10,787 nucleotides of DNA from Coriobacteriales bacterium (GCA_031276475.1 JAISMZ010000160.1:1-10787); one strand, 5' to 3'. Positions 1-6,537 are shown, counted from the stretch's first letter. Made by a program: numbers and translations. The notes: generated from the sequence alone by a model not told the origin.

Positions 1-1120
1 GCAGGTCCTTGGCCACCTCAGCCGTGCGCAATATCCGCTCGCGCACAAAGGGCAGATTTGGATTGACACCGCTTAGGCGCAATACCGTCAGCGCCAGACG
101 CCTGTGCAGCAGCCCTACCAAGAAATCGTCGGCCGCAAGCGATGCGGGCAGGTGCTGGTGCAGTCTGATTAACAACGATTCTAACTGCAAATGAGTATAT
201 TCGCTAAATAGATCGATGCTCAGACGATCTCCAGGACGCGCCCAGCGACTGAGGTTAAAGATGACGATGCCGGAAACCGCCTTTTTGCGAAAGAGCAGCT
301 CGCCACTCTCCGCGACGATTGGAGCAGGGGCACCGCGACGGATCAGACTCACCCGGCACTGTGTGCGCACGCCGTCCAGCCCTTTTATCTGCGCGGGCGA
401 AACGCCCAGCGGGCCTAAAACCGCGACGGGCTCGCGCAGGCGCAGGGCCTTAAGCCCGCGCGTCTGAGGCGGACGGCCACTGGCGATGACCACCGCCCTG
501 GCGATAATGTCGTCGTTGCCACCGGCCGGCGCCCCGCTGCTGTTATTGCCTCGTGACAACCCGATATCGTCTTTGCTGCGCTGCGCATCGGCGTCCTCGT
601 TAAACAGCCGGTAACCGCCGCCCGACAAAACCTCAAGGCCGGCACGATAGGCGGTCAGAACCTCAACGCCGGGGACTTCCAGCGCGTTAAGCAAGACCCC
701 GAGAACCGAGTTAGCCCTGCGGCTGCGTGGATAGGCCCAGCCGTTATCCTCCACAACCAAAAGCAGGCCGAGCTCCTCAAAAAACGCCCTGATGACGGCA
801 AACGGAAAGGCCTCCAGCAGCGGCTTGACGAAGTCCGGGTGGTTGTAGGCTGCTGCCGCACCCGCCCCGCCCGCAACCGCTGCCGCGTCTATCATCGCCG
901 CCGTAGCCGCACCGGCCTCTGCCGTCGCACCCGCCGCGCCGATCGTCGCGTTGCTGAGGTTGCAGCGGCCATTGCCGGTAGCCAAAATCTTTTGCCCCAG
1001 CCGCTGTTCGCGCTCGACAACGACAACCCGGGCACCAACGCGCGCCGCAGCGATGGCCGCGCAAAGCCCCGCGGCACCACCGCCGAGTACGGCTACGTCG
1101 TATCTGCGGATTTCACTCAT
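1..1120 (-). CDS. HI0933/YhiN/BaiN-type FAD-dependent flavoprotein (3' end outside window)
   Basis: The frame is open from ATG at 1120 to the left edge: 373 codons with no stop, so the C-terminus is missing. Residues 8-30 form an FAD-binding Rossmann start (GGGAAG at 13-18). Residues 44-57 (KILATGNGRCNLSN) match the GxGRCNxxN signature of the HI0933/YhiN family. GELLFRKKAVSGIVIFNLSR at 273-292 corresponds to the family's GEILFT..GxSGxxxLxLS block. Family members are soluble flavin oxidoreductases of mostly unknown substrate; BaiN acts on bile acids, but nothing here identifies the substrate. Two oddities: an almost pure Ala/Gly insertion at about 61-91, and the expected glycine-rich segment after VIASG (around 211-225) appears shortened. 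The start is supported by a -10 box six bases upstream; there is no Shine-Dalgarno. Family assignment is solid; function is open. Confidence 0.85.
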   Translation of the reverse strand, partial: MSEIRRYDVAVLGGGAAGLCAAIAAARVGARVVVVEREQRLGQKILATGNGRCNLSNATIGAAGATAEAGAATAAMIDAAAVAGGAGAAAAYNHPDFVKPLLEAFPFAVIRAFFEELGLLLVVEDNGWAYPRSRRANSVLGVLLNALEVPGVEVLTAYRAGLEVLSGGGYRLFNEDADAQRSKDDIGLSRGNNSSGAPAGGNDDIIARAVVIASGRPPQTRGLKALRLREPVAVLGPLGVSPAQIKGLDGVRTQCRVSLIRRGAPAPIVAESGELLFRKKAVSGIVIFNLSRWARPGDRLSIDLFSEYTHLQLESLLIRLHQHLPASLAADDFLVGLLHRRLALTVLRLSGVNPNLPFVRERILRTAEVAKDL

Positions 1121-1126
1121 CTGACC

Positions 1127-1155
1127 ATTGTAAGGGATGATGCCGGCGTTGTGGA
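1127..1155 (-). promoter_or_regulatory. Predicted leaderless promoter of the flavoprotein gene
   Basis: On the minus strand, TCCACA (complement 1150-1155, 4 of 6 matches to TTGACA), a 17-base spacer and TACAAT (complement 1127-1132) are followed after six bases by the ATG at 1120. Transcription would then start at or within a base of the start codon. No purine-rich ribosome-binding site is present. The same arrangement recurs at three other genes in the window. Confidence 0.6.
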
Positions 1156-1171
1156 GCCGGCGGTGCGAGTC

Positions 1172-1249
1172 GTCTGGGCACAGGAGCGGCGCCCGCTGTC
1201 TGGGTGCAGGGGTGGCGCAGGTAGTCTGAGTGCAGAGGCGGCGCCAGGC
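1172..1249. repeat. Three-copy 26-bp tandem repeat (minisatellite-like)
   Basis: Three head-to-tail units of exactly 26 bp lie at 1172-1197, 1198-1223 and 1224-1249. All begin GTCTG and share a GGCGC core near unit positions 17-21. Pairwise identity is 18-19 of 26. The array lies between the terminator of the upstream glycosylase gene and the promoter of the flavoprotein gene. The period is not a multiple of three, so it does not encode a repeated peptide. Confidence 0.8.
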
Positions 1250-1253
1250 GTAC

Positions 1254-1277
1254 AAAAAAGCTGCTGGCTCGGCCTGC
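1254..1277 (-). terminator. Probable intrinsic terminator of the adenine glycosylase gene
   Basis: Read on the minus strand, GCAGGC-CGA-GCCAGC forms a short stem (five pairs and one A-A mismatch), followed after three bases by six T residues (complement 1254-1259). It begins about 29 bp past the stop codon of the glycosylase gene. The stem is short, so efficiency is uncertain. Confidence 0.45.
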
Positions 1278-1305
1278 CGTTGGGGTCACCGCAATACGAG
1301 GCTTC

Positions 1306-2193
1306 TCAGGCAACAACCCTCCAAACGTCGCCAACGGCACAGATGAAACCTTCGTCGGCCAGGCTGTGGAGGATGACGGCGACTTCCTCAGCGGTAAGCG
1401 CCGTGCGTCCGGCTTTGCGCTCTGCGGCGTTTAAGGACGCAGACAGCTGATCGGTACTCGCGTGTTGCAGGGCCAACAGCTCGCGCAGGAGAAAGGCGCG
1501 CTTTTGGCGCCGCGAGCCTTCAAAGCGCGACTGGGACGTATGGTGCAGTGACGCCCGTGAAGGATTGGGTAGCGTTGCCTTGAGGTGGTTGCCGTAATCG
1601 AGCAGAGCGTAGTACCAGTCGCGCGGATTCTCGCGATCGCAGGCCGCCTCGATAAGGGGAACAAGCTGTTTGTCCGCCACCTGGTGGGCCCCGGCAAAGA
1701 AGTGATGCAGAAAGACGGCACGAACGTTGGTCTCCAGATAGACCAGGGGCTGATCATAGGCAAAGATGCAGACGCCGGCTGCGGTGGCTGGCCCTATCCC
1801 GGGCAGCTCCAACAACGCCAGGTAGGAGCGAGGCAGCTGTCCGGCATGCTCGTCGGCGATCTTCTCCGCAGCACGTTTGAGGGCTAAGGCGCGGCGGTTG
1901 TAGCCCAGGCCCTGCCAGAAGGCGAGCACGTCAGTCACGCTCGCCGCGGCGAGGGCATCCGCATTTGGGAAGGCCTCGGCCCAGCGTTGCCAGTAATTCA
2001 CCACGCGCTTTACCTGGGTCTGCTGCAGCATCACCTCACTGAGCAGCACCAGCCAGGCGTCGCGAGTGTCGCGCCAGGGCAGGTCGCGATAAAGCCGCGC
2101 GCCCTCACGCCAGACCAACGCGCGGAAGGCCTCAATCGGCTCGGCTGACTCATTGGGCTCGTTGCGCGCAAGGGGCTCGGCTGATTCGCTCAT
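1306..2193 (-). CDS. MutY-like adenine DNA glycosylase, HhH-GPD family, no Fe-S cluster
   Basis: A 295-residue HhH-GPD base-excision glycosylase, expected to remove adenine mispaired with 8-oxoguanine. SEVMLQQTQV at 52-61 matches the MutY catalytic-Glu segment (E53 corresponds to E. coli E37). WQGLGYNRRAL at 93-103 and the helix-hairpin-helix LPGIGPATA at 130-138 follow. The catalytic Asp of HhH-GPD enzymes (LDGNV in E. coli MutY) aligns with E154 in LETNV, an Asp-to-Glu change. The four cysteines of the C-terminal Fe-S loop are absent, as is the Nudix-like 8-oxoG domain of full MutY (about 350 residues). Instead residues ~233-295 look like a small winged-helix domain. The N-terminus has a duplicated ESAEP segment. 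The ATG lies six bases after an extended -10 box and has no Shine-Dalgarno. Alternatively it is a relative with another lesion preference. Confidence 0.85.
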   Translation of the reverse strand: MSESAEPLARNEPNESAEPIEAFRALVWREGARLYRDLPWRDTRDAWLVLLSEVMLQQTQVKRVVNYWQRWAEAFPNADALAAASVTDVLAFWQGLGYNRRALALKRAAEKIADEHAGQLPRSYLALLELPGIGPATAAGVCIFAYDQPLVYLETNVRAVFLHHFFAGAHQVADKQLVPLIEAACDRENPRDWYYALLDYGNHLKATLPNPSRASLHHTSQSRFEGSRRQKRAFLLRELLALQHASTDQLSASLNAAERKAGRTALTAEEVAVILHSLADEGFICAVGDVWRVVA

Positions 2194-2199
2194 GTCGGC

Positions 2200-2208
2200 A
2201 CTATAGCA
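2200..2208 (-). promoter_or_regulatory. Extended -10 leaderless promoter of the adenine glycosylase gene
   Basis: On the minus strand TGC-TATAGT (complement 2200-2208) is an extended -10 element (TGn followed by a 5-of-6 match to TATAAT). The ATG at 2193 follows after six bases, so the mRNA would be leaderless. No convincing -35 is present at 17 bp, which is tolerable for extended -10 promoters. Confidence 0.6.
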
Positions 2209-2243
2209 TGTTGTTGACCGTCGGCGGCGCAGATTTTACAGAC

Positions 2244-2260
2244 TTTACCTCAGCTTTACC
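2244..2260 (+). promoter_or_regulatory. Candidate Pho box upstream of ppx-ppk
   Basis: TTTACC at 2244-2249 is repeated at 2255-2260 with a five-base spacer, an 11-bp period on one face of the helix. A weaker TTTACA lies at 2235-2240. PhoP/PhoB-type response regulators bind direct repeats with 11-bp period (for example TTAACA-N5-TTAACA in Bacillus). The second half-site ends nine bases before the -10 box of ppx, where a class II activator would replace the -35. No regulator gene is in the window, so the assignment rests on spacing and on the phosphate-related genes downstream. Confidence 0.45.
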
Positions 2261-2269
2261 TGTTAGCGT

Positions 2270-2286
2270 TACAATACGAGTATTGT
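2270..2286 (+). promoter_or_regulatory. -10 box of the ppx-ppk operon, inside a palindrome
   Basis: TACAAT at 2270-2275 matches the -10 sequence used elsewhere in the window. It overlaps a palindrome with perfect 7-bp arms, ACAATAC-GA-GTATTGT (2271-2286), covering the predicted transcription start. There is no -35 at the usual distance; the TTTACC repeats sit there instead. The resulting leader would be about 110 nt, unlike the leaderless genes nearby. The palindrome could be a repressor operator or chance. Confidence 0.45.
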
Positions 2287-2336
2287 GGGTCGCCTCGGTG
2301 TGCGTCGGTTTTTTAAGACGTACCCCGCATCTGGAC

Positions 2337-2362
2337 GGGTAAGCTCCCGCCAGGCTTTACCC
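2337..2362 (+). other. Possible leader hairpin of the ppx mRNA
   Basis: GGGTAAGC (2337-2344) can pair with GCTTTACCC (2354-2362), giving eight pairs with one bulged U and a nine-base loop. The hairpin lies in the ppx leader, ending 16 bases before the Shine-Dalgarno. I do not recognise a known riboswitch class. It may simply be leader structure. Confidence 0.3.
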
Positions 2363-2390
2363 AGCGGCTCGCGCGAACAGGAGGTCTTGA

Positions 2391-3293
2391 GTGGTAACAG
2401 GCGTCATCGATGTCGGCTCGAACACGGTTCGGCTGTCCCTCTATCGCTACGATGCTGATGGCAACTTTAAGTCGCTGGTCAGCAAGAAGTTCGTTGCCGG
2501 GCTGGCCGGCTATGTTGTTGACGGCGCGCTTTCTTCCAAAGGCCGAAACAAGCTGCGGCACTGCCTGCGCGAGTTTAATGAGATCGTCACCGGACTGGAG
2601 GTTGACGCGGTGCGGGCCTTTGCCACGGCTTCTTTGCGCTATGTTTGCAATGCCGCCGAGGTGATTGCCGAGAATGCCGCCGACACCGGTTTTGAACTCG
2701 AGCTGCTCAGCGGCGAGGACGAGGCACACCTGAGTTTTCTTGGTGCCCGCTGCTCCACGGGTATCAGTGAGGGCCTGGTAGTTGACATCGGCGGCGCCAG
2801 CTGCGAGCTGGTGCGCGTTAAGGCTGGCGTGGCGACGGAGTTATGCAGCCTGCCGATGGGTTGCCTGTCGCTGAGTGTCGCCAATATCACGGGCATCTTT
2901 CCCACCCAGGAGGCTGAAGCGCGGATCCGCGACCTTATCCACGGGCAATTGGCACGAGCAAAGGCGGTCTTTGCGACGCCGATTGAGACCATCTGCTTTG
3001 TCGGCGGCAGTGCCCGGGGAGTCTATCGAACAACTCGTGAACTGCAACGGGCGAGCGGGCGAGCGCTCCAGCCTGACGATATCGCTCGTATCATCACCGG
3101 CTTCAGGGGCGCTGAGCTCGAGGTCTTGACCGCCGTGCGCTCAGCGGCACCGGAGAGGGTGTTCACGCTGGCCGCAGGAGCGATGATCATGCGAGAAGTG
3201 GTTGTCGCCGCGCAGACCGAGCAGCTGTTGGTATCAAAATACGGTGTGAGGGAGGGGTATCTTCTTGACAGAATCATCAACGCAGGTTCCTGA
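2391..3293 (+). CDS. ppx: Exopolyphosphatase (Ppx/GppA family)
   Basis: A 300-residue Ppx/GppA phosphatase of the ASKHA fold, expected to release phosphate from the ends of polyphosphate or hydrolyse pppGpp in the cytosol. The first phosphate-binding loop is at residues 5-15 (VIDVGSNTVRL). LLSGEDEAHL at 105-114 holds the acidic residue equivalent to the catalytic Glu of the family's SGEEEA block. The second phosphate loop is VDIGGASCEL at 131-140, where the common GGGSTE appears as GGASCE. The length fits the short two-domain form without the C-terminal HD-like domain of E. coli Ppx (513 residues). The GTG start has a strong Shine-Dalgarno (AGGAGGT, 2379-2385) five bases upstream. It overlaps ppk by 29 bp, so synthesis and breakdown of polyphosphate are coupled in one operon. 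Ppx versus GppA specificity cannot be decided from sequence, but the ppk neighbour favours Ppx. Confidence 0.9.
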   Translation: MVTGVIDVGSNTVRLSLYRYDADGNFKSLVSKKFVAGLAGYVVDGALSSKGRNKLRHCLREFNEIVTGLEVDAVRAFATASLRYVCNAAEVIAENAADTGFELELLSGEDEAHLSFLGARCSTGISEGLVVDIGGASCELVRVKAGVATELCSLPMGCLSLSVANITGIFPTQEAEARIRDLIHGQLARAKAVFATPIETICFVGGSARGVYRTTRELQRASGRALQPDDIARIITGFRGAELEVLTAVRSAAPERVFTLAAGAMIMREVVVAAQTEQLLVSKYGVREGYLLDRIINAGS

Positions 3294-5700
3294 ACCAAAG
3301 CTGCCTGAATTCGAGCTGTCTGAGACGGATGCGGCCGAGCTGCTACCTGCTGCGACATCCGCGGCCGGCCAGCCCGCTGCGCCCGCAGGCGGCCAGCCCG
3401 CGGCGCCCGCGGCCAGCCAGCCCGCGGCGCCCGCAGGCGGCCAGCCCTCCGCAGTACCCATCCCCGTGCCGGCCACAGCGACATCCAGCCAGCCCTCATC
3501 ACCATCTGCCATCGCTGCCGCCCCCAAGCTGAGCAACAAGGAGCTTTTGCGCTGCATGCAAAACCGCGAGCTTTCCTGGCTGCGCTTTAATGAGCGGGTC
3601 TTGGATGAGGCCAGCAGTCAGGATACCCCGCTGTTTGAACGGTTGTTCTTCCTCAGTGTCTTTACCAGCAACCTCGATGAGTTCTTCATGGTGCGCGTGG
3701 GCAGCTTTGACGACATCGCCCGTTTTGGCACCAAGTATATCGATGGCAAGACCGGCTGGGGTGCCGCCGAGCTGCTGGAACGGATCTATCAGTCCGTCGT
3801 GCCGCTGTACCACAACCGCGACGTCGCCTATGCCCGCGTGGAGGCCGAGTTGGCCCGTGCAGGTATGGCGCGCCGACTGCCCGGCGAACTGAGCGTTGAG
3901 GATGAGGCGGCTCTGGGCAAGTACTACCGAAAGATGGTCGAACCGCTGCTCGCCCCCCAGATCATCGACAAGACGCATCCCTTCCCGCATCTGGAGAACA
4001 AACGCCTGTTCGTCGCCCTGCGCCTGGAGACCAAGGGCTCCAAAATGCTCTACGGACTGATCGCCTTGCCCAACGATGTGGAGCGGATCTATTTTACCGA
4101 TGATGGCGGCTACCTGCTTTTGGAAGATATTATCCTGCATTACTGCGGCAGCATCTTCAAGCGCTACAAGATTGACGAGCGGGCGGTAATCTGCGTCACC
4201 CGCAACGCCGACATCGACACGATCAATGAGAACTTTGATACCGATGAAGATTTTATGGACTACATGACCAAGCTGCTCAAACGGCGCAAACGACTGCACC
4301 CCGTGCGCCTGGAGGTACAGGGCAGCGACCTGAGGAAACTGCCGGAATACTTTCGCAAACGACTGTCGCTCAGTGCTCGACAGGTCTTTACCAGCAAGGC
4401 TCCGTTAGATCTGGGCTACAGCGGTATACTGCGCAATAACACCGACGAGGAGCAGCGCAAACAGCTCAGCTACCCGGCCTTTGAGCCGGTTGTCCCCCAG
4501 AACTTACTGGCAGGCAGCAGCGCGGATGGCACCACCGTGGGCATGATCGAACACCTGCGCCAAAGCGACGTCTTACTGATGCATCCCTTTGAGAGTATCC
4601 AACCCCTGTTATCGCTGATCAAGGAGGCCTCCGAGGATCACGATGTCGTCTCGATACAGATCACCTTATACCGCGTAGCGGATCATTCACGCCTGGCCGA
4701 GTACCTGATAGCGGCCGCCGAAAACGGCAAGCAGGTCGTGGTCTTCATTGAGCTGAGGGCTCGGATGGACGAGGAGAATAACATCGGCTGGGCTAAACGA
4801 TTGGAGGAGTCGGGCTGCAGAGTGTTCTATGGCCAACTGGACTACAAGATGCACGCCAAGATCATGCTGATCACCCGCCGCGGCAACCGCCACAACGAGT
4901 ACTTCGTGCACATCGGCACGGGCAACTATAACGAGAAGACCGTGCGCCTCTACACCGATATCTCGCTGCTGACAACCAATTCGGCGATCACCGACGACGC
5001 AATCCGCTTCTTTCGCAATATGCTGGTCGCGGAGGTGGATGACAGCTACCCAACGCTGCTGGTGGCGCCGCGCGACTTTCGTCGCCGCCTGCTGGAGCTG
5101 ATCGCCCGCGAAGGAGCTCGGGGGAGCGACGGCGTGATCACCATCAAATGCAACTCGATAACCGATAAGGGCGTAATCGAGGCGCTGGTGCGCGCCTCGA
5201 TGGCCGGCGCACACATCAATCTGATCATCCGGGGCATCTGCTGTCTGGTTCCCGGTGTTAAGGGCTACACCGATAACATCCACATCCGCAGCATCGTCGG
5301 GCGCTTTTTGGAGCATTCGCGGATCTACCGTTTTGGTACTGGCGAGGACTGTGACCTCTACATGGGTTCCGGCGACATGATGACGCGCAATACCACCCGC
5401 CGCGTCGAGCTGTTCACACCGGTCTTTGATCCGCAGCTTAGGGCCCGGGTGCTGGCCCTGCTCGATACCGAGCTGAACGACTCGGTAAAGGCGCGGATGC
5501 TGACCTCATCCGGTCACTACATCCCCTGCCCGCCCAGCGACCCGCCCATCGACAGCCAGCAGTTTTTGATGCGCCAGGCGCAAAAAGAGTTGGAGAAGAC
5601 CGTGGAGACCACCATCGTTGCCACGCGACCTGCGACAGGGCCTGTCGGACGGCTGAAGGCCCTGCTGGTAAGGATGCTCAGAGGGCGCAGCGGACGCTGA
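3265..5700 (+). CDS. ppk: Polyphosphate kinase 1
   Basis: An 811-residue PPK1, which reversibly polymerises the gamma-phosphate of ATP into polyphosphate. The conserved N-terminal domain starts at N100 (NRELSWLRFNERVL), followed by the head domain (about 205-425) and two phospholipase-D-like catalytic domains (about 430-600 and 605-780). MHPFESIQPLL is near 439-449. The two active-site histidines are H530 (YKMHAKI) and H549 (FVHIGTGNYNEKTVRLY), 19 residues apart as in E. coli (H435, H454). The C2 domain shows YMGSGDMMTRNTTRRVE. The protein is about 120 residues longer than E. coli PPK because of an N-terminal Ala/Pro/Gln-rich extension of roughly 90 residues containing an 8-residue repeat. 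The TTG at 3265 is chosen because GGAGGGG (3251-3257) lies seven bases upstream and the repeat stays in frame. ATG at 3556 would still give a full core enzyme but lacks a well-placed ribosome site. No strong terminator follows. Confidence 0.95.
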   Translation: MTESSTQVPEPKLPEFELSETDAAELLPAATSAAGQPAAPAGGQPAAPAASQPAAPAGGQPSAVPIPVPATATSSQPSSPSAIAAAPKLSNKELLRCMQNRELSWLRFNERVLDEASSQDTPLFERLFFLSVFTSNLDEFFMVRVGSFDDIARFGTKYIDGKTGWGAAELLERIYQSVVPLYHNRDVAYARVEAELARAGMARRLPGELSVEDEAALGKYYRKMVEPLLAPQIIDKTHPFPHLENKRLFVALRLETKGSKMLYGLIALPNDVERIYFTDDGGYLLLEDIILHYCGSIFKRYKIDERAVICVTRNADIDTINENFDTDEDFMDYMTKLLKRRKRLHPVRLEVQGSDLRKLPEYFRKRLSLSARQVFTSKAPLDLGYSGILRNNTDEEQRKQLSYPAFEPVVPQNLLAGSSADGTTVGMIEHLRQSDVLLMHPFESIQPLLSLIKEASEDHDVVSIQITLYRVADHSRLAEYLIAAAENGKQVVVFIELRARMDEENNIGWAKRLEESGCRVFYGQLDYKMHAKIMLITRRGNRHNEYFVHIGTGNYNEKTVRLYTDISLLTTNSAITDDAIRFFRNMLVAEVDDSYPTLLVAPRDFRRRLLELIAREGARGSDGVITIKCNSITDKGVIEALVRASMAGAHINLIIRGICCLVPGVKGYTDNIHIRSIVGRFLEHSRIYRFGTGEDCDLYMGSGDMMTRNTTRRVELFTPVFDPQLRARVLALLDTELNDSVKARMLTSSGHYIPCPPSDPPIDSQQFLMRQAQKELEKTVETTIVATRPATGPVGRLKALLVRMLRGRSGR
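3367..3447 (+). repeat. 24-bp coding repeat in ppk (GQPAAPAG)
   Basis: Units at 3367-3390, 3391-3414 and 3415-3438, plus a 9-bp partial copy at 3439-3447, encode GQPAAPAG, GQPAAPAA, SQPAAPAG and GQP (residues 35-61). The units differ at only a few bases. The period is a multiple of three, so copy-number change would keep the frame. The segment is a flexible linker ahead of the catalytic core. Confidence 0.85.
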
Positions 5701-5712
5701 GCGCTGAGTCTA

Positions 5713-5786
5713 AATTGATATGTGCGAGTAATCATTTCTCCGCAGTTTCTTCACAACTAAGGTGTATGATGGTGCTCATATCAATT
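5713..5786. repeat. Perfect 10-bp inverted repeat framing the pirin upstream region
   Basis: AATTGATATG (5713-5722) and CATATCAATT (5777-5786) are exact reverse complements separated by 54 bp. The interval contains a possible -10, TATGAT (5765-5770), for the pirin gene. The arms could be paired operator half-sites, or the ends of a small element. No flanking target duplication is visible (left flank TCTA, right flank CACC), arguing against a miniature transposon. No strong terminator for ppk is visible here. Confidence 0.6.
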
Positions 5787-5817
5787 CACCCTGAACCGCA
5801 ACCTGAAGGAGGACACC

Positions 5818-6537
5818 ATGTTACGCGCAATCGATTCTGCAAAGATGGGCCGCGGCGTCCACGGCTGGCTTGACAGCCATTTTCATTTCTCGTTTGCCGA
5901 GTACTACAACCCCGAAAACATCAATTTTGGTGCGCTACGAGTATGGAATGATGATATTGTACTGCCGGGAACCGGCTTTGATACTCATCCTCACCGGAAC
6001 ATGGAGATCATCAGCTACGTGGTGGAAGGCGAGCTGACCCACGGTGACAGCATGGGCAACAAGCAGACCATCACCCGTGGCCAGACCCAGTATATGAGCG
6101 CTGGCACGGGTGTTTGGCACAGCGAGCACAACCTGGGCAACGACCCACTGCGTTTCTTTCAGATCTGGATATTGGTCGATCAGGACGACTATCAGCCCGC
6201 CTATGGCGACCATCGCTTTGTCTGGGAGGATCGCATCGACAAATGGCTGCCGATTGCCACCAGCACCGACAACGCCAACAATCCGGCTCCGGTAAAGATT
6301 CATCAGGACATCAATATGTACGCGACCTACCTTAACGCCGGCAACTCGCTTCCCTTTGAGGTCGGGCCGGGCCGCCAGGCCTATCTGGTAGTGGCAGAGG
6401 GCCGGGCGCGGGTCAACGGCATCGGCCTGCACGCCCGCGACGCCGTTGAGATCACTGAAGAGGATGTTGTTGTTGAAGCCCTTGAGGAAAACGCACACAT
6501 CGTGGTGATCGAGATGGCAAAGGAAGATGCGGCATAA
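5818..6537 (+). CDS. Pirin family cupin protein (YhhW-like)
   Basis: A 239-residue bicupin of the pirin family, close in length to E. coli YhhW (231), which has quercetin 2,3-dioxygenase activity in vitro. All four metal ligands of the N-terminal cupin are present at the canonical positions: H57 and H59 (FDTHPHRNMEI), H101 and E103 (GTGVWHSEHN). The C-terminal cupin (about 150-235) lacks an obvious metal site, as in other pirins. It is a cytosolic iron- or other metal-binding protein; the physiological substrate is unknown and a redox-sensing role is equally possible. The ATG has a strong Shine-Dalgarno (AAGGAGGA, 5806-5813) four bases upstream. It appears monocistronic, with its own upstream region and a terminator 33 bp after the stop. 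Confidence 0.9.
   Translation: MLRAIDSAKMGRGVHGWLDSHFHFSFAEYYNPENINFGALRVWNDDIVLPGTGFDTHPHRNMEIISYVVEGELTHGDSMGNKQTITRGQTQYMSAGTGVWHSEHNLGNDPLRFFQIWILVDQDDYQPAYGDHRFVWEDRIDKWLPIATSTDNANNPAPVKIHQDINMYATYLNAGNSLPFEVGPGRQAYLVVAEGRARVNGIGLHARDAVEITEEDVVVEALEENAHIVVIEMAKEDAA

Noticed and set aside
1172..1249. CRISPR array
   Set aside because: The units are directly adjacent with no spacers, and only three degenerate copies are present.
1113..1340. Small leftward frame across the intergenic tandem repeat
   Set aside because: The repeat unit is 26 bp, so the frame changes between copies; no start signal, and it overlaps the promoter and start of the flavoprotein gene.
839..1450. Long rightward open frame opposite the flavoprotein and the glycosylase end
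   Set aside because: It lies antisense to two recognisable genes, spans the 26-bp noncoding repeat, and its Arg/Ala-rich translation resembles no family; typical GC-rich shadow frame.
3499..4299. 266-codon leftward open frame inside ppk
   Set aside because: Fully antisense to the well-conserved ppk coding sequence and with no ribosome site; composition is the mirror of ppk codons.
5692..5722. Terminator after ppk
   Set aside because: CAGCG/CGCTG can form a small stem but no T run follows, so it does not meet the standard for an intrinsic terminator.
5713..5786. Miniature transposable element (MITE)
   Set aside because: The terminal inverted repeats are perfect but only 10 bp, and no target-site duplication flanks them.
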